A stretch of 26,328 nt of DNA from WLMZ01 sp037139095 (lineage in GTDB: Bacteria; Actinomycetota; Acidimicrobiia; Acidimicrobiales; Ilumatobacteraceae): the NCBI GenBank assembly GCA_037139095.1, contig JBAXHD010000039.1:1-26328 (forward strand), given 5' to 3'. Both the position numbers and the translations under genes were made by a program. The notes under the pieces were generated by a model. That model had not been told where the DNA came from, searched no databases, and worked only from the letters and a program-made list of their open reading frames with translations. Shown in pieces: positions 7,143-13,857 of this stretch. Each line of letters opens with the position of its first letter. Position 1 is the first letter of the stretch.

Positions 7143-8287
7143 GTCTGTGGAACCAGCCGATCTGGAATGTAGAGACGAAACGTGGAACCTTCGCCTTCAT
7201 GCGATTCGACCGTGATCGAACCACCATGGTTGTTAGCGACGTGACGAACAATCGACAGACCAAGACCTGTGCCGCCAGTGCCGCGGCTGCGGGCGCGATC
7301 GACCCGATAAAAGCGCTCAAAGATTCGATCGAGGTCTCGCGACGGAATACCAATGCCGTTGTCTGAGACCACAAACATGACGCCTTGCTGATCGGAGTGC
7401 GCCGTCACGTTCACAACGCCGTTGGCGTCGCTGTACTTGACTGCGTTATCAACAAGGTTGCCGAGCGCAGAGGTGATCTGAGCGTGATCGGCATTGACGC
7501 TGAGCCCAACAGGAATCTCGCCGGCGTTCACCACAACTTTGTTTTGTCGAGCCAGGAGGCTGTTACGCGAGGCTGCCTCGACCACGAGCAAACCAACGTC
7601 ACACGAACTCACGATGAGGTCTCCGCTGAGTTCGATGCGGGAGAGCTCGAGCAGATCGTCGATGATCTTGGCCACTCGATGCGCTTCGTTCACGGTGCGA
7701 TCGGCCAGGCGACTAATGACAGTCGGATCGGTTTCGTCGATGAGGGTCTCGGCAAGCACTGCTAACGCGCCAATGGGGGTCTTTAACTCGTGGCTGATAT
7801 TCGCCACAAAATCGGTGCGCACTGCATCGAGTCGGGCGCGTTCGGTGACATCTTCGACCGTGACCATCGCGCCATCGGGATTGAGCGGATGAGCCTCGAC
7901 GACAACCACTCGCTTCGGCGGTCCGTAGAGCTCAACCGTTTGCGTGCGAGCTTCGCCGCGCAAGGCAGATCGCAAGTTGTACTGCACTGCTGCTTGCACG
8001 AGCACTTCGTTGTGGGCATCGGAGCCAGCAGAGTTGGCCGCCTTATTGCTCAGCAACACCTGGCCGTTCTGGTCGGCGACCATCACGCCGTAGGGCATCG
8101 CATCAAGAGCAGCCTGCAACCGATCGGCGCGTGCCTGCGATGCAGCGAGGCTCGGGGTGCTCGGGGCGTCGCGAGTGTTCTCGGCCGCTATCGGTTGCGA
8201 AGCGCGACGCGATTCCGAGACGGTTACCGCACCTAGAGTGGCGATCACTCCCACGGCGCAACCCGCGAGTAACACGAAGACGATCAT
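7139..8287 (-). CDS. phoR: Sensor histidine kinase, PhoR/SenX3 type
   Basis: A 382-residue kinase partner of the PhoB-like regulator. A single membrane segment occupies the extreme N-terminus (1-22), followed by a linker, a PAS domain (about 55-148, ALDAMPYGVMVAD), HisKA with phospho-acceptor H166 (NISHELKTP) and a HATPase domain with N-box NLVDNAVKY (277-285), G1 DNGIGIP (309-315), F-box FERFYRVD (323-330) and G2 GTGLGLS (339-345). With one membrane segment and no extracytoplasmic loop, phosphate status is probably sensed indirectly, through PhoU/PstB acting on the cytoplasmic PAS region as in the SenX3/PhoR model. It begins 3 bases after the phoU stop and ends in ATGA overlap with phoB. Very sure of the family; the name rests on context. 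Confidence 0.92.
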   Translation of the reverse strand: MIVFVLLAGCAVGVIATLGAVTVSESRRASQPIAAENTRDAPSTPSLAASQARADRLQAALDAMPYGVMVADQNGQVLLSNKAANSAGSDAHNEVLVQAAVQYNLRSALRGEARTQTVELYGPPKRVVVVEAHPLNPDGAMVTVEDVTERARLDAVRTDFVANISHELKTPIGALAVLAETLIDETDPTVISRLADRTVNEAHRVAKIIDDLLELSRIELSGDLIVSSCDVGLLVVEAASRNSLLARQNKVVVNAGEIPVGLSVNADHAQITSALGNLVDNAVKYSDANGVVNVTAHSDQQGVMFVVSDNGIGIPSRDLDRIFERFYRVDRARSRGTGGTGLGLSIVRHVANNHGGSITVESHEGEGSTFRLYIPDRLVPQT

Positions 8288-8290
8288 TCG

Positions 8291-9028
8291 TCAGTCGCTA
8301 CTGCCGAGGGTCGGTGGTCGCGGCATCTCGGTGGAGTCATCGGCACGCGAGCGGAATCGTGCCGCCCCGCGATGCTCTGGCAACCAACCAGTAACCACAA
8401 AACGAACTCGTTCGCCGATGTTCACAGCGTGGTCGCCAATGCGCTCGTAGAAGCGAGCGACCACAGCTAGCTGCACTGCAACCTGCAGATCGATTCGACC
8501 AGCCGCATGACTCTCGAAGATGGCCTGCACAAACTGCTTCTGTAACGCATCGAGATAGTTGTCCATGTCGTCGATAGCTGCTGCCTTCGCAGCGTCGTTT
8601 TCGACGAACGACTCGATGGCTGCGATGTACAACTGCTGCGCCTGCTCGCCCATGCGCGTGATGATGCCGCGCAGCGTGGGATCGAGCGAGTGGCCATAGA
8701 TGCGGCGAGCCGCCTTACAGATATTGCAGACCAGGTCGGCAGAACGCTCGACCTCGGCCACCATCTTCAGTGCGGCAACGATCTGCCGTAGGTCGCCGGC
8801 CACAGGCGCCTGCAAGGCGAGAATCTGAATGCACTGATCCTCGAGCTCAAGGGCGCGAGCGTCGATCTCATCGTCGCCGTTGATGATCTGGTCGGCGCCC
8901 TCAAGGTCGCCGTTGAGCAACACCGCAGTCGCCCGCGGAATTGCCTCAGTGACAAACGCCGCGAGGTGAACGAGTTCGGTGCGAACGTCGCCGATGTCGT
9001 GGTGGAAACTCTTGCGCAGTTCGTCCAT
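8291..9028 (-). CDS. phoU: Phosphate-signalling regulator PhoU
   Basis: A 245-residue all-helical protein of the PhoU family. It links the Pst transporter to the PhoR kinase and represses Pho signalling when phosphate is plentiful. Two copies of the PhoU three-helix repeat are visible: the first around 1-110 (RKSFHHDIGDVRTELVHLA; the metal-cluster-type motif ADLVCNIC is at about 97-104) and the second at 115-215 (YERIGDHAVNIGERVRF near 193-209, with the E..D conserved in PhoU metal binding). The C-terminal 30 residues are polar and probably disordered. The start ATG shares one base with the pstB stop (TGATG), implying coupled translation. Context in pstB-phoU-phoR-phoB fits the function exactly. 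Confidence 0.95.
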   Translation of the reverse strand: MDELRKSFHHDIGDVRTELVHLAAFVTEAIPRATAVLLNGDLEGADQIINGDDEIDARALELEDQCIQILALQAPVAGDLRQIVAALKMVAEVERSADLVCNICKAARRIYGHSLDPTLRGIITRMGEQAQQLYIAAIESFVENDAAKAAAIDDMDNYLDALQKQFVQAIFESHAAGRIDLQVAVQLAVVARFYERIGDHAVNIGERVRFVVTGWLPEHRGAARFRSRADDSTEMPRPPTLGSSD

Positions 9029-9966
9029 CAGCCGAACCTTCCCGTGATGTACTGCTCGGTTCGTTCGTCGGTGGGGTTCGAGAACATTCGCTGGGTGCGC
9101 CCGAACTCGACCAACACGCCAGTACGGCGGTCGTTCTTACCCTGAGTCGACGTTGACGAACCGGTGGCGCCCTCCGACGTGAAGAACGCCGTGCGGTCGC
9201 TGACGCGGGCCGCCTGTTGCATGTTGTGGGTCACGATCACGATCGTGTAGCGAGACTTCATCTCTTGCATGAGGTCTTCGATGCGGGCTGTGGCGATGGG
9301 GTCAAGAGCCGAACATGGCTCGTCCATCAACACCACTTCGGGTTCCACAGCAATGGCTCGAGCGATGCACAAACGCTGTTGCTGGCCACCCGACAAACCA
9401 AGACCCGATGTATGCAATCGGGTCTTTACTTCGTCCCATAGCGCCGCGCCGCGCAACGACGACTCGACGATGACATCAAGATCGGCGCTCTTCTTCACAC
9501 CAGCCAAACGCGGGCCAAACGCCACGTTGTCATAGATGCTTTTCGGAAACGGATTTGGCTTTTGAAAGACCATCCCGATGCGGCGGCGTACTTGCGCTGC
9601 GTTTACCTCGGGTCCATACAAATCGATTCCGTGATAGGTGAGCAGACCGCTGACGCGGGCACCATCGATGAGGTCGTTCATCCGGTTGAAACAACGCAAC
9701 ACTGTCGACTTACCGCAGCCCGAGGGGCCAATGAACGCTGTGATCTCGTGTTCTCGAATAGTGAGGTTCACGTCGCGAACGGCGCACTGATCGCCATAGT
9801 GCACTTCGAGATTGCTCGCCACCATGACGCCGTGGGTATCGGTGTTGGATTCTGCGGCCAAAGAGGCGGCCAATGGGGTGGCAATACTCATGTCAGGTAC
9901 GAGCGATCGGCGCGGCAGCAAGGTTGCGGGGACGGCCGGTTCGGGCTGTACTTCTGCAGCGATCAT
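9028..9966 (-). CDS. pstB: Phosphate ABC transporter ATP-binding protein PstB
   Basis: The ATPase of the high-affinity phosphate importer PstSCAB, 312 residues. ABC motifs: Walker A GPSGCGKST (80-88), Q-loop Q135 (VFQKPNPFP, a PstB hallmark), signature LSGGQQQR (191-198), Walker B VVLMDEPCSALDP (211-223) with E216, and H-loop H247. About 48 residues precede the usual PstB start, and an actinobacterial-type insertion (about 266-285, Ser/Thr/Gly then Lys-Asn-Asp-Arg-Arg) lies before GVLVEFG. Internal ATGs at M26 or M48 are possible starts; M48 would give a standard-length protein. Membrane subunits PstA and PstC and the binding protein PstS are not in the window, so PstB must pair with subunits encoded elsewhere. 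Pho-box-like repeats lie upstream. Confidence 0.95.
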   Translation of the reverse strand: MIAAEVQPEPAVPATLLPRRSLVPDMSIATPLAASLAAESNTDTHGVMVASNLEVHYGDQCAVRDVNLTIREHEITAFIGPSGCGKSTVLRCFNRMNDLIDGARVSGLLTYHGIDLYGPEVNAAQVRRRIGMVFQKPNPFPKSIYDNVAFGPRLAGVKKSADLDVIVESSLRGAALWDEVKTRLHTSGLGLSGGQQQRLCIARAIAVEPEVVLMDEPCSALDPIATARIEDLMQEMKSRYTIVIVTHNMQQAARVSDRTAFFTSEGATGSSTSTQGKNDRRTGVLVEFGRTQRMFSNPTDERTEQYITGRFG

Positions 9967-10024
9967 CAGGCACCCTTTGTGAACGATTCATCCCGTGTTT
10001 GTCTTGACCTTCACCACAGTCGAG

Positions 10025-10052
10025 TGTGAACTCGATGAACAACAGGGCGAAC
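10025..10052 (-). promoter_or_regulatory. Pho-box-like GTTC repeats, pstB-proximal cluster
   Basis: Three heptamers on the minus strand, GTTCGCC (10046-10052), GTTCATC (10034-10040) and GTTCACA (10025-10031), with offsets of 12 and 9 bases. They resemble actinobacterial PhoP/RegX3 half-sites but the phasing is irregular. The last two overlap a 6-bp inverted repeat, TCGAGT/ACTCGA (10020-10035). One more GTTCACA lies at 9978-9984, 11 bases before the pstB ATG. Confidence 0.45.
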
Positions 10053-10087
10053 GGTACGGCATCAAGGTAACCGATAGCCCGACCTCA

Positions 10088-10105
10088 GATGAACAATGGA
10101 TGAAC
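10088..10105 (-). promoter_or_regulatory. Pho box: GTTCATC direct repeat with 11-bp period
   Basis: On the minus strand GTTCATC-CATT-GTTCATC: two identical heptamers repeated at exactly 11 bp. This matches the direct-repeat architecture of the actinobacterial PHO box described for Streptomyces PhoP (11-bp units around GTTCACC). It lies 122 bases upstream of pstB in the gap between ppk and pstB and would place the pstB-phoU-phoR-phoB-MFS operon under its own regulator. Confidence 0.7.
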
Positions 10106-10132
10106 ACCGCAGCCCAGCGGCCACGCGGCGCG

Positions 10133-12184
10133 CTAGCGAACTTGGCGCTCGCTGACCCAGTGATACATGCGTTCTTGGCTGTGTGGCGCGAACGAATCGG
10201 TGGGCCCCACTCGCAGCCACGTGTCGTCGGGCTGCATATCGAAGGCCACGACATCGGGAGCGAGGTAAAAGCTGATGACCTGATCGAGCCAAGCAATGTG
10301 CTTGGGATGTTCTACAGGGGCCAACAGCTCGACTCGGCGATCGAGGTTGCGCGGCATCAAATCGGCAGAACCAATGAAGTGAGCCGGCGACCCGTCGGCA
10401 CCGCCGTGCGCAAACCGGTAGACACGCGAGTGCTCGAGATAGCGGCCGAGCACGCAGCGAACCCGAATATTCTCAGAAAGGCCCGGCACGCCAGCGCGCA
10501 GGCAACAGATGCCGCGCACCAGCAGATCGATACGCGTGCCAGCCTGGCTGGCCGCATACAGCGCCTCAATGACCTCTGGGTCACCAATTGAGTTGGTCTT
10601 GATGGTGATGTGGCCGGCGCTGCCATAGCTGGCTTCGTTGGCAATGAACTGCAACAAGCGATTGCGAAGCCCATGCGGCGCGACGATGAGCGACTTGTAG
10701 TCGTTGGCACGGCTGTATCCGGTGAGGTGATTGAACAACTGGGTCGCATCTTCGCCCATTGCCGGGTCGCACGTGAGGAAGCCGATGTCTTCGTACACAC
10801 GCGCTGTCTTTGAGTTGTAGTTGCCGGTGCCGAAGTGCACGTAGCGACGCAAACCATCGGCATCGGAACGCACGACCAACACGCACTTGGCATGCGTCTT
10901 GAGACCGACCACGCCGTAGACCACGTGCACCCCAGCGCGCTCGAGCGTGCGCGCCCACGTGGCGTTGGTGGCTTCGTCGAAACGCGCCTTGAGCTCGACC
11001 AGCACGGCAACCTGCACCCCGCGCTCGGCGGCACGAATGAGGCTGCGCGCAATCGGGCTGTCGCCCGAGGTGCGGTACAGGGTCATTTTGATCGACTGCA
11101 CTCGAGGGTCGTTTGCTGCTTCGTCGATGAATGCTTCGATAGAGCTCGCAAACGATTCGTAGGGGTGATGAACCATCAACGCCCGTTCGCGAACGACCGA
11201 GAACAGACTGCGATCGGTTTCTTCAGCTCGAGCAATGCGGCCAGCGGTAACAGGCGGCCACGGCGCATCTTTCAGCGTGGGTCGATCGAGGCCATGGATG
11301 TTGAACAGGCACGTGAGGTCGAGCAGTTGGCGATGAAAGCTGACCGCGTCGTTGCCGAGCTCAAGCTCACGCTGCAGCACATCCAGCATGGCTGGGCTCA
11401 TTGAGGTTTCGACCTCGAGTCGCACGGCGCGACCAAAACGGCGACGCCGAAGCTCGAGCTCAACGGCCGCCAACAGGTCGTCGGCTTCTTCGTCTTCTAC
11501 GGTGAGGTCGGCATTGCGGGTGACGCGAAAGACGGCCCACTCTTCGATGACCATTCCGACAAACAGCGTGTGTAGATGCGCCGCGATCACTTGCTCTACG
11601 GGCACGAAACGCTGGCCATCGCTGAGCGCTACCAACCGCGGGAACACCGTTGGAATCTTGAGCCGGGCAAACCGGCGTTCGCCAGTCTCGGGATCGCACA
11701 CCATCGCCGCAATGCTCAACGCCAAGTTTGAGATGTAGGGGAACGGGTGCGCCGGGTCTACCGCAAGCGGGGTCAGAACCGGAAAGATGCGGCGCTGAAA
11801 GATCTCGACTGCGTAGCTCTGATCCAGCTCGCTGAGCTCGTTCCACGACAAGATCTCAATGCCTTCGGCGCTGAGCAGCGGCCGCAGCTGATTGGCCACG
11901 ATGTCTTCTTGAATCGAGATGTGCTCGCGCACCACGCCGGTGATAGCGGCAAGTTGCTCGAGCGGAGTGCGGCCATCGGGGGTGATGGTGACAATGTCGG
12001 CGGCTACTTGGTCGTGCAGTGCCGCAACACGCACCTGAAAGAACTCATCGAGGTTTGATGACGCGATAGCGATGAACTTCACGCGTTCGAGCAGCGGAAT
12101 ACCTGGTTCGCCAGCGAGCGACAACACTCGGCGATTGAAATCAAGCCAACTGAGTTCTCGGTTGAGGTGGCGCTCATCGACCAC
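10133..12184 (-). CDS. ppk: Polyphosphate kinase PPK1
   Basis: PPK1 reversibly transfers the gamma phosphate of ATP onto polyphosphate at the inner membrane face. The 683-residue length is normal. Visible landmarks: N-terminal NRELSWLDFNRRVL (8-21), the ASSNLDEFFQVRV segment (41-53), MTLYRTSGDSPI (367-378), and the two PLD-like HKD sites with phospho-acceptor H431 (GLKTHAKCVLV) and H585 (RYLEHSRVYRF); R371 and GTGNYN (452-457) are also present. All catalytic residues seem intact. The GTG start follows the upstream small gene by 15 bases and lacks a convincing Shine-Dalgarno. It ends 166 bases before pstB, placing polyphosphate storage next to phosphate sensing. Internal ORFs on the other strand are shadows. 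Confidence 0.97.
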   Translation of the reverse strand: MVDERHLNRELSWLDFNRRVLSLAGEPGIPLLERVKFIAIASSNLDEFFQVRVAALHDQVAADIVTITPDGRTPLEQLAAITGVVREHISIQEDIVANQLRPLLSAEGIEILSWNELSELDQSYAVEIFQRRIFPVLTPLAVDPAHPFPYISNLALSIAAMVCDPETGERRFARLKIPTVFPRLVALSDGQRFVPVEQVIAAHLHTLFVGMVIEEWAVFRVTRNADLTVEDEEADDLLAAVELELRRRRFGRAVRLEVETSMSPAMLDVLQRELELGNDAVSFHRQLLDLTCLFNIHGLDRPTLKDAPWPPVTAGRIARAEETDRSLFSVVRERALMVHHPYESFASSIEAFIDEAANDPRVQSIKMTLYRTSGDSPIARSLIRAAERGVQVAVLVELKARFDEATNATWARTLERAGVHVVYGVVGLKTHAKCVLVVRSDADGLRRYVHFGTGNYNSKTARVYEDIGFLTCDPAMGEDATQLFNHLTGYSRANDYKSLIVAPHGLRNRLLQFIANEASYGSAGHITIKTNSIGDPEVIEALYAASQAGTRIDLLVRGICCLRAGVPGLSENIRVRCVLGRYLEHSRVYRFAHGGADGSPAHFIGSADLMPRNLDRRVELLAPVEHPKHIAWLDQVISFYLAPDVVAFDMQPDDTWLRVGPTDSFAPHSQERMYHWVSERQVR

Positions 12185-12199
12185 GAGGGAACGACCGAT

Positions 12200-12463
12200 C
12201 TATTGTTCTTCTTCTTCGGCGTAGCCGAGAAGCCATTCAATCGAAATGCCTTCGCGCTCGGCATCGCGAACAACGCGCTCACGATTACGACGGAACTGTG
12301 GGTCGTCGCGGGGCAAGAGCACCAGACGGGCCAACACACGGGCACGGAACTCAGAGAGCAGGGTGTGATCGCCGTAGCCGAAGTCGACCTCCCAATGAGG
12401 CGACACGGGGCCGAGATACACGATTCGAGCGTGGGCTCGTGGTTGAACGGTTGTGTCGGTCAT
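12200..12463 (-). CDS. Conserved-looking small protein of unknown function upstream of ppk
   Basis: An 87-residue soluble protein that I cannot assign. The first half is beta-rich (ARIVYLGPVSPHWEVDFGYG, about 12-31), the second half is charged and helical (LLSEFRARVLARLVLLPRDDP, then RNRERVVRDAEREG), and it ends in an acidic tail EEEEQ. Evidence that it is real: ATG preceded by a good Shine-Dalgarno (AGGAG, 7 bases away) and a near-consensus -10 TACAAT 28 bases upstream, plus co-direction with ppk 15 bases downstream, with ppk apparently depending on it for translation. It may be a partner or regulator of PPK, but that is only from position. Confidence 0.8.
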   Translation of the reverse strand: MTDTTVQPRAHARIVYLGPVSPHWEVDFGYGDHTLLSEFRARVLARLVLLPRDDPQFRRNRERVVRDAEREGISIEWLLGYAEEEEQ

Positions 12464-12490
12464 GACTCACTCCTGGCGTACGAAACGCTG

Positions 12491-12496
12491 ATTGTA
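12491..12496 (-). promoter_or_regulatory. -10 hexamer TACAAT of the small gene-ppk operon
   Basis: TACAAT (5 of 6 to TATAAT) on the minus strand, followed by about 20 bases of leader with AGGAG before the ATG. No good -35 at 16-18 bp; TTGTTC lies 21 bp upstream. Confidence 0.5.
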
Positions 12497-12544
12497 CCGG
12501 ACAGGCTTGGATTCACCGAACAATTGTGTTTGACTGTCCCAAGC

Positions 12545-12645
12545 GGGAACCAAATGGACGCGATGCTCGTCTGAAGAGAGACGAACACGTGGTCCGGTTG
12601 CCCAAAGCCCCTCGGGGCTCGTGCGGGCGGACCACCACATGGTGG
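12545..12645 (+). promoter_or_regulatory. whiB upstream region: possible ECF promoter and three hairpins
   Basis: GGGAAC (12545-12550) and CGTC (12568-12571) are separated by 17 bases, the layout of many ECF-sigma promoters. Three short inverted repeats follow before the whiB ATG: TCGTCT/AGACGA (12567-12584), AGCCC/GGGCT (12606-12619) and CCACC/GGTGG (12632-12645). The last ends just before a weak Shine-Dalgarno (GAAAGG). Structure could control whiB translation or bind a regulator; no experiment or family match supports a specific mechanism. Confidence 0.35.
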
Positions 12646-12665
12646 AACCAGCGAAAGGCTCGTTA

Positions 12666-12929
12666 ATGCACGACCACACTTCAGAAGAGGCAGCAGCCAT
12701 CTGGATGGCTCAAGGTAACTGCCGCAACTATCCCCCGGCAGCGTTTTTCCCGAGCGACGGAGTAGGTGTCGACCGTGCCCGCAAGATTTGCGAAACATGC
12801 ACAGTGGTCGACACATGTCGCGAATACGCGCTGCATAACCGAATTGAGCATGGCGTCTGGGGCGGATGTAGCGAGCGAGAGCGGCGCCGAATTCTCAAGC
12901 GCCGCCGCCTCACCGTGACACCTGGCTGA
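12666..12929 (+). CDS. WhiB-family iron-sulfur transcriptional regulator
   Basis: An 87-residue WhiB-like (Wbl) protein. Wbl proteins hold a redox- or NO-sensitive [4Fe-4S] cluster and act on transcription, often through the primary sigma factor. Cluster ligands are C19, C42, C45 and C51 (C-x22-C-x2-C-x5-C), followed by the GVWGG turn (63-67) and a basic tail SERERRRILKRRR (69-81). A fifth cysteine, C68, directly follows GVWGG. I chose the ATG that gives a normal Wbl length and has GAAAGG about 10 bases upstream; the reading frame extends further upstream into the leader but with no family similarity. It converges on tatA with a strong hairpin between. I cannot assign it to a numbered subclass. 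Confidence 0.92.
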   Translation: MHDHTSEEAAAIWMAQGNCRNYPPAAFFPSDGVGVDRARKICETCTVVDTCREYALHNRIEHGVWGGCSERERRRILKRRRLTVTPG

Positions 12930-12970
12930 CGCCACTCAGCGTTGGGTCACGGCCAACATCAGAAGAAAAC

Positions 12971-13006
12971 GTCAAACACCGGTGTCTGAAGACACCGGTG
13001 TTTGAC
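12971..13006. terminator. Bidirectional terminator between whiB and tatA
   Basis: A perfect 16-bp stem, GTCAAACACCGGTGTC (12971-12986) and its complement (12991-13006), with a TGAA/TTCA loop. For minus-strand transcripts from tatA, the stem is followed by GTTTTCTTCT, a usable U-tract; for whiB no U-tract follows. It lies midway between two convergent stops. Each arm contains the self-complementary 10-mer ACACCGGTGT. Confidence 0.85.
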
Positions 13007-13055
13007 TATCAGTTCGTAACGATGTGTTGCGGCGGGCGAACCCACCAGCAAATCA

Positions 13056-13292
13056 TCAGTTGCTGTCGGACTTCTCGGCAGCCTTGGCCCGGTCGATTTC
13101 CTCGAGGCGCTTGAGCTTGTCGGCGTCGCTTTCGGCGGCGGCTTCTTTACCGCCAAGGTCGAGGCCCTTTTTGAATTCGTTCTGGGCCTTGCCAAGGTTC
13201 TTGGCCAACTTGGGTAACTGCGAGCCACCGAAGAGCACCAAAACCAAAATTACTAACAGGCCAATTTCTGGGGGATCAAGGAAGGAAAGCAT
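13056..13292 (-). CDS. tatA: Sec-independent translocase subunit TatA
   Basis: TatA oligomers form the pore or membrane-thinning element of the twin-arginine pathway, which exports folded proteins. The 78-residue protein shows the full pattern: a short N-terminal membrane helix (about 6-21, PEIGLLVILVLVLFGG), the conserved FGG turn, an amphipathic helix (SQLPKLAKNLGKAQNEFKKGL, 24-44) and a charged tail. TatB and TatC are not in the window. Its ATG has TAAGGT 6 bases upstream and no Shine-Dalgarno, so it is probably leaderless. It stands alone between two whiB genes. Confidence 0.95.
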   Translation of the reverse strand: MLSFLDPPEIGLLVILVLVLFGGSQLPKLAKNLGKAQNEFKKGLDLGGKEAAAESDADKLKRLEEIDRAKAAEKSDSN

Positions 13293-13298
13293 GTTCGC

Positions 13299-13304
13299 AC
13301 CTTA
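13299..13304 (-). promoter_or_regulatory. -10 hexamer TAAGGT for leaderless tatA
   Basis: TAAGGT on the minus strand followed by 6 bases and the tatA ATG. It lies in the 83-base gap after the second whiB. Confidence 0.45.
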
Positions 13305-13375
13305 CCAGTGGGACGTTGTGAGGGATAGTCGCCAAGCTCTGTTTTTCGTATAGATACAGCGACATCGATGGGCCG

Positions 13376-13648
13376 TTAGGCCGTCGCCGTGCGGCGTGTG
13401 CTCTGCGCCCGCTGACGACGCAAACGACGACGCTCGCGCTCGCTGAGGCCACCCCAGATACCGAACTTCTCGCCGTTGACCAGCGCGAACTCGAGACAGT
13501 CGAGACGCACGACGCAGCCCCGGCAAACTTCTTTCGCCTCACGCGTGCTTGCGCCGCGCTCTGGGAAAAAGAGGTCTGGGTCTACTCCCAAACAGTTCGC
13601 CTGGTCTTGCCAGCTGCGATCGTGGTCATGTGTGTTACTAAAACTCAT
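13376..13648 (-). CDS. WhiB-family regulator, WhiB/WhmD-like
   Basis: A 90-residue Wbl protein with ligands C19, C42, C45 and C51, the turn FGIWGG (62-67) and tail SERERRRLRRQR. The segments TREAKEVCRGC (35-45) and CLEFALVNGEKFGIWGG (51-67) resemble the WhiB/WhmD (WhiB2) branch, which controls septation in Streptomyces and mycobacteria; this branch assignment is from memory of the family. The reading frame runs 200 codons further upstream, but that part has no Wbl similarity. The chosen ATG has AGGAGG 7 bases upstream, inside a perfect palindrome. A 209-base gap separates it from the VWA gene, so it likely has its own promoter. Confidence 0.93.
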   Translation of the reverse strand: MSFSNTHDHDRSWQDQANCLGVDPDLFFPERGASTREAKEVCRGCVVRLDCLEFALVNGEKFGIWGGLSERERRRLRRQRAQSTRRTATA

Positions 13649-13649
13649 A

Positions 13650-13661
13650 AGGAGGCCTCCT
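13650..13661 (-). promoter_or_regulatory. Shine-Dalgarno of whiB within palindrome AGGAGGCCTCCT
   Basis: The minus-strand sequence upstream of the second whiB ATG is AGGAGGCCTCCTT. The consensus Shine-Dalgarno AGGAGG is immediately followed by its own complement CCTCCT. The 12-base palindrome could pair between two mRNAs or partly sequester the site. Confidence 0.6.
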
Positions 13662-13677
13662 GCCCTTCGTCGGCCAT

Positions 13678-13727
13678 GGGTGCGGTTGTCGCTCAAATTG
13701 CAGCGTGATCGCACCCCTGTAATTACA
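13678..13727 (-). promoter_or_regulatory. Leader/promoter region of second whiB: stem-loop and TGTAATTACA palindrome
   Basis: A 7-bp inverted repeat GGGTGCG/CGCACCC (13678-13684 and 13710-13716) encloses a second 4-bp stem, CGCT/AGCG. Directly upstream on the minus strand lies the perfect palindrome TGTAATTACA (13718-13727), which contains TGTAAT, a possible -10. No matching -35 was found. A whiB promoter or operator is likely here. Confidence 0.35.
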
Positions 13728-13782
13728 TTGCTGTCATTGTCCCCTATCACATCACGTTCGCGCAAGAGAGGATTCATTATTT

Positions 13783-13821
13783 GTGAGATTTCTCGCGCAG
13801 TCCGCGCGAAGTGGTTCTCAC
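13783..13821. terminator. Nested hairpin after the VWA gene, possible terminator
   Basis: An outer repeat, GTGAGA/TCTCAC, encloses an inner 6-bp stem, TCGCGC/GCGCGA, with a 5-base loop. It begins 37 bases after the VWA stop codon on the minus strand. There is no U-tract, so termination would be of the actinobacterial U-less type or weak. Confidence 0.4.
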
Positions 13822-13857
13822 GCTGCACCCCCGCGAAACGAAAGAAACGTTGAGAAA

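Noticed and set aside
12511..12585. GAAC-containing repeats upstream of ppk as Pho boxes
   Set aside because: Single hits at irregular spacing (29 and 35 bases), not 11-bp direct repeats, so Pho control of ppk is not supported.
13741..13791. CRP-like half sites (ATCACA, TGTGAG) upstream of the second whiB, attractive because of the cyclase nearby
   Set aside because: The halves are not arranged as TGTGA-N6-TCACA; spacing and orientation do not fit a CRP dimer.
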